Origin: Clostridia bacterium
GTDB taxonomy: Bacteria > Bacillota > Clostridia > Lachnospirales > Cellulosilyticaceae
Direction of reading: 5' to 3'
Length of the DNA stretch: 10,097 bases
NCBI GenBank assembly: GCA_029256345.1
Contig: JAQSYC010000074.1
Coordinates: 1 to 10,097, forward strand
The notes beneath the pieces were generated by a model. The model was not told the origin of the DNA and ran no database searches. It worked only from the letters and a program-made list of their open reading frames with translations. A program made the translations under genes and the position numbers. This document shows positions 6,490 through 10,097 of the stretch, in pieces. Numbering within the stretch: position 1 is the first letter of the stretch; every line of letters begins with the position of its first letter.

Positions 6490-6516
6490 ACATATATTTT
6501 AATGTACCCATACATT
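6490..6516 (+). promoter_or_regulatory. Possible sigma-E-type promoter of spoIVA
   Basis: CATACATT at 6509-6516 matches the sporulation sigma-E minus-10 consensus (CATAnnnT) well, and spoIVA is sigma-E controlled in B. subtilis. A minus-35-like ACATATA lies at 6490-6496, but the spacing is about 2 bases shorter than usual, and transcription would start close to the ribosome binding site, leaving a leader of about 18 bases. The minus-10 sits in an inverted repeat (AATGTA-CCCA-TACATT, 6501-6516). Confidence 0.35.
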
Positions 6517-6523
6517 TAAATAT

Positions 6524-6530
6524 AAGGAGG
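6524..6530 (+). promoter_or_regulatory. Ribosome binding site AAGGAGG of spoIVA, with adjacent TTG and ATG
   Basis: AAGGAGG lies 7 bases before TTG 6538 and 10 bases before ATG 6541, which are consecutive in-frame codons. ATG 6541 is preferred because numbering from it puts Lys30, Thr70, Thr71 and Asp97 at the same positions as in B. subtilis SpoIVA and gives the same total length of 492 residues as I recall it. Confidence 0.7.
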
Positions 6531-6540
6531 TTATCTTTTG

Positions 6541-8019
6541 ATGGAATATTATGATATATACAGAGATATTTCAGAAAGAACAAATGGTGATATATACATA
6601 GGAATAGTAGGGCCAGTGCGAACAGGAAAGTCTACTTTTGTAAAAAGGTTTATGGAAACACTTGTTATACCCCATATTAAAAATGAGCATAGCAAAGAAA
6701 GAACTCAGGATGAACTTCCGCAAAGTGGAGATGGCAAGATGATTACGACAACTGAACCTAAATTTATTCCTAATGAAGCTATAGGTATTACAATAGGCGG
6801 AGATTTTGCAGTTAAAGTAAGGATGATTGATTGTGTAGGATACATGGTGCCGGAAGCTGAAGGGCATCTGTATAATAATACCCCAAGGATGGTCAAAACC
6901 CCCTGGTTTGAAGAGGAAATTCCTTTTGCACAAGCTGCTGAAATAGGCACCAAAAAAGTTATTACAGACCATTCTACAATAGGGATAGTCGTTACGACAG
7001 ATGGCAGTATTACAGACATTTCAAGAGGCAGTTACATAGAAGCAGAGCAGCGTGCGATTAATGAATTAAAGAGATTAGGTAAGCCGTTTATAGTGATTTA
7101 TAATACAAAAAGGCCCTATGATCCAGAAGTGATAGGAGAAGCTGGTACCCTTTCAAGAGAATACGACGTACCTGTTGTCCCAATGGATATTGCGCAAATG
7201 AAATCAGAAGAGATTCATCAGATATTAGAAAAGATTCTTTATGAATTTCCGCTTAATGAAATTCAATTTATGTTGCCTAAATGGGTAGAAACCCTAGATA
7301 ATGACCACTGGGTGAAAAAGGCATGGATTGAATATGTGCAAGAGTATATCTTCCCATTAGAAAATATAAGACAGATTAAAGAAACAATAGAGGAGTTTAG
7401 AAATATTGATTTTATTAAAAATATTTATTTGGAGAAGATTCAGTTAGGCGAAGGCGTTGTTAAAGTTGATATCAATACAACAGAAGAATTGTTTTACAGA
7501 GTGCTTTCAGAGACAACGGGTATCGAGATTCATGGAGATCACGAGCTGATGATGCTTATTAAAGAACTTGCAGCTACAAAAAAAGAGTATGACAAAGTAG
7601 CCTATGCAATGAATGAAGTCAAAGAAAGAGGTTATGGGGTTGTAAGTCCTATTTTTGAAGAACTTACTCTTGAAGATCCGGAGATAGTTAAGCAAGGCAA
7701 CAGGTTTGGGGTTAAATTAAGAGCCAGTGCCCCAAGTTATCATATTATCAGAGCCAATATTCAAACGGAGGTATCTCCGATTGTTGGAACAGAAAAGCAA
7801 AGTGAGGATCTCATCAATTACCTGATGAGTGAATTTGAGACAGATCCGTCTAAAATCTGGCAGTCTAATATTTTTGGCAAATCACTTCATGAACTTGTCA
7901 ATGAAGGGCTGCAGAATAAACTCTATAGAATGCCGGAAGACGCACAGCAAAAACTTCAAGAAACTTTGCAGAAAATAATTAATGAAGGCAGCGGCGGGCT
8001 TATCTGTATTCTCTTATAA
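6541..8019 (+). CDS. spoIVA: Stage IV sporulation protein A (SpoIVA), spore coat morphogenetic ATPase
   Basis: A 492-residue morphogenetic protein made in the mother cell. It hydrolyses ATP to polymerise irreversibly into the basement layer of the spore coat around the forespore, anchored by SpoVM in B. subtilis. The N-terminal ATPase domain, related to translation-factor GTPases, is intact: Walker A GPVRTGKST (24-32, Lys30), sensor threonines Thr70-Thr71 in the TTTEPKF segment, and Asp97 in DCVG (97-100). The conserved blocks AAEIGTKKVI, HSTIGIVVTTDGSI and GKPFIVIYNT follow. The middle and C-terminal domains are complete, through GTEKQSEDLINYLM and the conserved ending INEGSGGLICILL, the region needed for localisation. 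It has its own terminator directly after the stop and a candidate sigma-E promoter upstream, so it is probably a single-gene sporulation transcript. Its presence shows an endospore-forming lineage. Confidence 0.98.
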   Translation: MEYYDIYRDISERTNGDIYIGIVGPVRTGKSTFVKRFMETLVIPHIKNEHSKERTQDELPQSGDGKMITTTEPKFIPNEAIGITIGGDFAVKVRMIDCVGYMVPEAEGHLYNNTPRMVKTPWFEEEIPFAQAAEIGTKKVITDHSTIGIVVTTDGSITDISRGSYIEAEQRAINELKRLGKPFIVIYNTKRPYDPEVIGEAGTLSREYDVPVVPMDIAQMKSEEIHQILEKILYEFPLNEIQFMLPKWVETLDNDHWVKKAWIEYVQEYIFPLENIRQIKETIEEFRNIDFIKNIYLEKIQLGEGVVKVDINTTEELFYRVLSETTGIEIHGDHELMMLIKELAATKKEYDKVAYAMNEVKERGYGVVSPIFEELTLEDPEIVKQGNRFGVKLRASAPSYHIIRANIQTEVSPIVGTEKQSEDLINYLMSEFETDPSKIWQSNIFGKSLHELVNEGLQNKLYRMPEDAQQKLQETLQKIINEGSGGLICILL

Positions 8020-8043
8020 AGGCACTTCACAGTGCCTTTTTTT
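8018..8043 (+). terminator. Intrinsic terminator of spoIVA
   Basis: AAAGGCACT (8018-8026) pairs perfectly with AGTGCCTTT (8031-8039) across a 4-base loop, followed by T's to 8043. The stem starts inside the TAA stop codon of spoIVA, a very compact arrangement. Confidence 0.92.
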
Positions 8044-8093
8044 AATGAATACCGCACAAACAAAATGATTTTCTCTTTGAGAGTATTGCAAGA

Positions 8094-8122
8094 TTGACTA
8101 TTCCATTATATCATGATAAGTA
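8094..8122 (+). promoter_or_regulatory. Possible sigma-A promoter of the HlyD-like gene
   Basis: TTGACT (8094-8099) is a near-consensus minus-35. After 17 bases comes TAAGTA (8117-8122), a poor minus-10 hexamer but preceded by TG at the extended minus-10 position (8114-8115). A perfect 10-base palindrome TATCATGATA (8109-8118) overlaps it and could be an operator. The promoter sits in the 105-base gap after the spoIVA terminator, where a new transcript must begin. Confidence 0.4.
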
Positions 8123-8148
8123 TTAGAGGATATGAGGGAAGTGAAATA

Positions 8149-9891
8149 ATGAACAGTAACAAAAAAACCAGTAAAACAATAGATTTTGATGCTACTAAAA
8201 GACAACGGTCTTCTAAAAACAATCCGCCTGCCTATTTCAATCCTTATTCGAAAAATAGCGAATATAATCCTCCCAGTTATTATAACCCTACACGGAATCT
8301 CAATCCGTTAAATGATAATAGAAAAACGGCCCAGCCAAAGTCACCAGAACTTAGAAGAAAGCAAATGAAAGAGCAGAACAAGCTTTCTAAAAGTCAGATA
8401 CGTAAAAATCATAAAAGAAGAAAGAGACACTTTGTCATAAAGGTCAGTGCCATCATGTTGTCAACAGTATTGGTTATTTGGGGGGGCATAAGCCTTAAAG
8501 ATACGCTTATTTATCCTAAAATTTCTTATCAAATTGTACAAGCTGGCAAAATCGATAATTCTATGGCTTTTGAAGGTCTTATCATAAGAGATGAAAAGGT
8601 CTATTATGGTGAAGATAAAGGAGATTTGCAGTATATTATAGGAGAGGGCGAAAAAGTCAGAAAAAATGGAGCAGTTTGTGCACTGGTAAATGATAGTGCT
8701 TTAGCACAAACACAAGAGGAAAAAGACAAAACGAGTACAGAAATTTATAATGCAGCCGATACAAGAAAGGCGTTTTCTTACTATCAGGATGATGTTTATC
8801 AAATAGATCATGAAATAAATAATACGATCAATAAGTTCTATAGCGAACGGATGAAAGAAAGTACAGAGTATGTTTATGCTATAAGAAATCAACTGGAACG
8901 TAGTATGGACAGACGGACAGAAGTGTATGTGGAAGAGCAGGAAGACTTAAATAATTCAGCTGCCAAAAAAATAATGGCCTTAGATTCTAAGATGAATACT
9001 TTAAAATATATAAGTAAAGCGGAAGAGTCTGGAATCGTATCGTATAAAATCGATGGGCAAGAAAGCTATTTTACAAGTGAAATGATTGACCAAATACAGT
9101 ATACTATGTTTAAAGAAATACAAGCTAGCACCACTCAGCCTGCTATGAGTAGCTCAGCTGATACAAAGGAGATGCCACTTTACAAAATAGTGACAGCTGA
9201 TAGTTGGTATATAGTAAGTTATGTAGAGGCTGAAGCGGGTGAAAACTTTAGGCCCGAACAAAGTTATCAACTATTTTTTGAAACCATGGACAACAGGGGA
9301 ATAAACTTTAAACTCAAGGCTAAAAAGGCTGAAGATGAGAGAGTGAAACTTGTATTTGAAACAAACGAGCAAATTGATGACTTTTTAGGAGAAAGAACGA
9401 TCGTATTTAGCATAGGTAATAAAAATGAAGAAGGTCTAAAAGTACCACTTCAAGCAGTTGTCGAACAAAATATGATAAGGATTCCAACTGAATACAAAGT
9501 GCAGCAGGGAGAAGACATCGGTGTATACCGTAAAAATGGTGAAGTAGCAGAGTTTGTAAAGCTTAATATACAGTATGAAAAAGATGATGCTATTTATGTT
9601 TTTCAAGAAATAGGCCAGTTGGAATCGATTCAAATCAATGATCTTCTAGTACATAAAGAAAGTGGTAAGGAAACAAAAATAGAACAGATGGAAACTAGGC
9701 AAGGTGTATATGTCATCAATGGCAAGATTGCACAATTCAAAGCCATAGAAATTCATTTGCAAAATAATGAGTATGCACTGATTAAAGAAAACAGCCAAAG
9801 TGAACTGAAGGCACTAGATAAGATTATATCTAATCCAAAAAGTATAAAAAGAGATCAGCTTTTACAACATATGAATATACAGAACGAATAG
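8149..9891 (+). CDS. Membrane-anchored HlyD-like (barrel-sandwich hybrid) protein of the clostridial yggS/sepF neighbourhood
   Basis: A 580-residue single-pass membrane protein of unknown precise role. The N-terminal 93 residues are cytosolic, with two NPPxYxNP motifs (25-32 and 40-47), an Asn/Pro/Tyr-rich stretch, then a very basic run (69-94, many Lys/Arg). One membrane segment follows at about 95-116 (HFVIKVSAIMLSTVLVIWGG). The external part starts with a HlyD/biotinyl-lipoyl-like half (FEGLIIRDEKVYYGEDKG...GEGEKVRKNGAVCALVN, 141-181), a long charged, probably coiled-coil region (about 185-300), a second beta-rich part and a C-terminal HlyD-like barrel. I chose ATG 8149 because GAGGG (8134-8138) lies 10 bases upstream, whereas the in-frame ATG at 8113 has no ribosome binding site. 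Proteins of this layout commonly precede yggS and sepF in Clostridia, and a yggS-type gene follows after 11 bases. No transporter partner is visible, so an efflux role is not supported. Confidence 0.72.
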   Translation: MNSNKKTSKTIDFDATKRQRSSKNNPPAYFNPYSKNSEYNPPSYYNPTRNLNPLNDNRKTAQPKSPELRRKQMKEQNKLSKSQIRKNHKRRKRHFVIKVSAIMLSTVLVIWGGISLKDTLIYPKISYQIVQAGKIDNSMAFEGLIIRDEKVYYGEDKGDLQYIIGEGEKVRKNGAVCALVNDSALAQTQEEKDKTSTEIYNAADTRKAFSYYQDDVYQIDHEINNTINKFYSERMKESTEYVYAIRNQLERSMDRRTEVYVEEQEDLNNSAAKKIMALDSKMNTLKYISKAEESGIVSYKIDGQESYFTSEMIDQIQYTMFKEIQASTTQPAMSSSADTKEMPLYKIVTADSWYIVSYVEAEAGENFRPEQSYQLFFETMDNRGINFKLKAKKAEDERVKLVFETNEQIDDFLGERTIVFSIGNKNEEGLKVPLQAVVEQNMIRIPTEYKVQQGEDIGVYRKNGEVAEFVKLNIQYEKDDAIYVFQEIGQLESIQINDLLVHKESGKETKIEQMETRQGVYVINGKIAQFKAIEIHLQNNEYALIKENSQSELKALDKIISNPKSIKRDQLLQHMNIQNE

Positions 9892-9902
9892 AAGGTGATA
9901 AA

Positions 9903-10097
9903 ATGATAAAAGATAATTTAGAGCAAATACACATGAACATCAAAAAAGCGGCACAAAAAGCGAAACGAGATGAAAAAGATATTACACTTATTGCGGTTTC
10001 AAAAACCTATCCCATTTCTGATATCAAAGAAGCCATTAGGCTAGGGTGCAAAAATTTTGGTGAAAATAGGGTTCAAGAGCTAACTGGGAAAATATCT
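9903..10097 (+). CDS. YggS/YlmE family PLP homeostasis protein, 5' part only
   Basis: The first 65 residues of a YggS/PROSC/YlmE family protein, a fold-type III pyridoxal-phosphate-binding protein that keeps PLP and amino/keto-acid pools balanced and has no firmly established catalytic reaction. The PLP-lysine motif ITLIAVSKTYP is present, with Lys34 as the expected Schiff-base residue, followed by the conserved GxxxFGENRVQEL (about 48-60). A full protein would be about 220-230 residues, so the rest lies beyond the window. The ribosome binding site GAAGGTG (9891-9897) overlaps the stop of the HlyD-like gene, indicating co-transcription. In many Gram-positive bacteria the next gene is sepF, but that cannot be seen here. 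Confidence 0.95.
   Translation, partial: MIKDNLEQIHMNIKKAAQKAKRDEKDITLIAVSKTYPISDIKEAIRLGCKNFGENRVQELTGKIS

Noticed and set aside
6372..6515. N-terminal extension of the minus-strand 91-residue gene
   Set aside because: It is Tyr/Ile-rich, lacks a ribosome binding site and runs through the AT-rich divergent promoter region and both inverted repeats.
6571..7019. Antisense open stretches within spoIVA
   Set aside because: They lie opposite the conserved ATPase domain, have no start signals, and reflect codon bias of the sense gene.
8113..8148. Upstream ATG for the HlyD-like gene
   Set aside because: It has no ribosome binding site and overlaps the putative minus-10, while ATG 8149 has GAGGG at a good distance.
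1..10097. Mobile element, phage, CRISPR, toxin-antitoxin or defence system
   Set aside because: I found no transposase, integrase, direct-repeat array, terminal inverted repeats or composition shift; the genes are conserved core functions.

Overview
The window reads as a chromosomal core region of a low-GC, endospore-forming member of the Clostridia (Bacillota). The evidence is the AT-rich codon use, strong AGGAGG-type ribosome binding sites, a full-length SpoIVA, the Firmicutes-style PlsY/GpsA lipid pair, and a YlqG/YlqH-like pair beside yraN. A Lachnospirales or Cellulosilyticum-like host is an inference from general resemblance only. I see no phage, transposon, tRNA, rRNA or CRISPR signature.

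Layout. Positions 1-6024 form one tightly packed plus-strand gene run with gaps or overlaps of a few bases. It contains the 3' end of a FliK-like (YlqG-type) protein, a stand-alone FlhB C-terminal-domain protein (YlqH-type), YraN (UPF0102), PgeF (peptidoglycan editing factor), a broken DUF512 gene, der (ribosome-assembly GTPase), plsY (glycerol-3-phosphate acyltransferase) and gpsA (glycerol-3-phosphate dehydrogenase). A strong hairpin terminator at 6030-6067 closes the run. It can also serve the converging minus-strand gene (6096-6371), which encodes a 91-residue protein I do not recognise. An AT-rich divergent intergenic region with two inverted repeats follows. Then come spoIVA (6541-8019) with its own terminator, a promoter-bearing gap, and a two-gene start: a membrane-anchored HlyD-like protein (8149-9891) and the first 65 codons of a YggS/YlmE-type PLP-binding protein, cut by the window end.

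How the genes work together. GpsA makes sn-glycerol 3-phosphate and PlsY acylates it, so this adjacent pair covers the entry to phospholipid synthesis. Der serves 50S ribosome maturation. SpoIVA builds the base layer of the spore coat. The HlyD-like/YggS pair has the look of the clostridial cluster that usually continues into sepF and cell division genes, but that continuation lies outside the window.

Most notable point. The DUF512 gene (2058-3082), normally one radical-SAM-type ORF of roughly 440 residues, appears to have lost two internal segments. One loss removes the CX3CX2C iron-sulfur motif region in frame. The other removes a central stretch and breaks the frame. The sequence around both gaps is clean and recognisable. 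This is either a recent double deletion, an assembly error, or a highly reduced variant. Everything else is orderly housekeeping content, and I do not see a convincing new multi-gene system.
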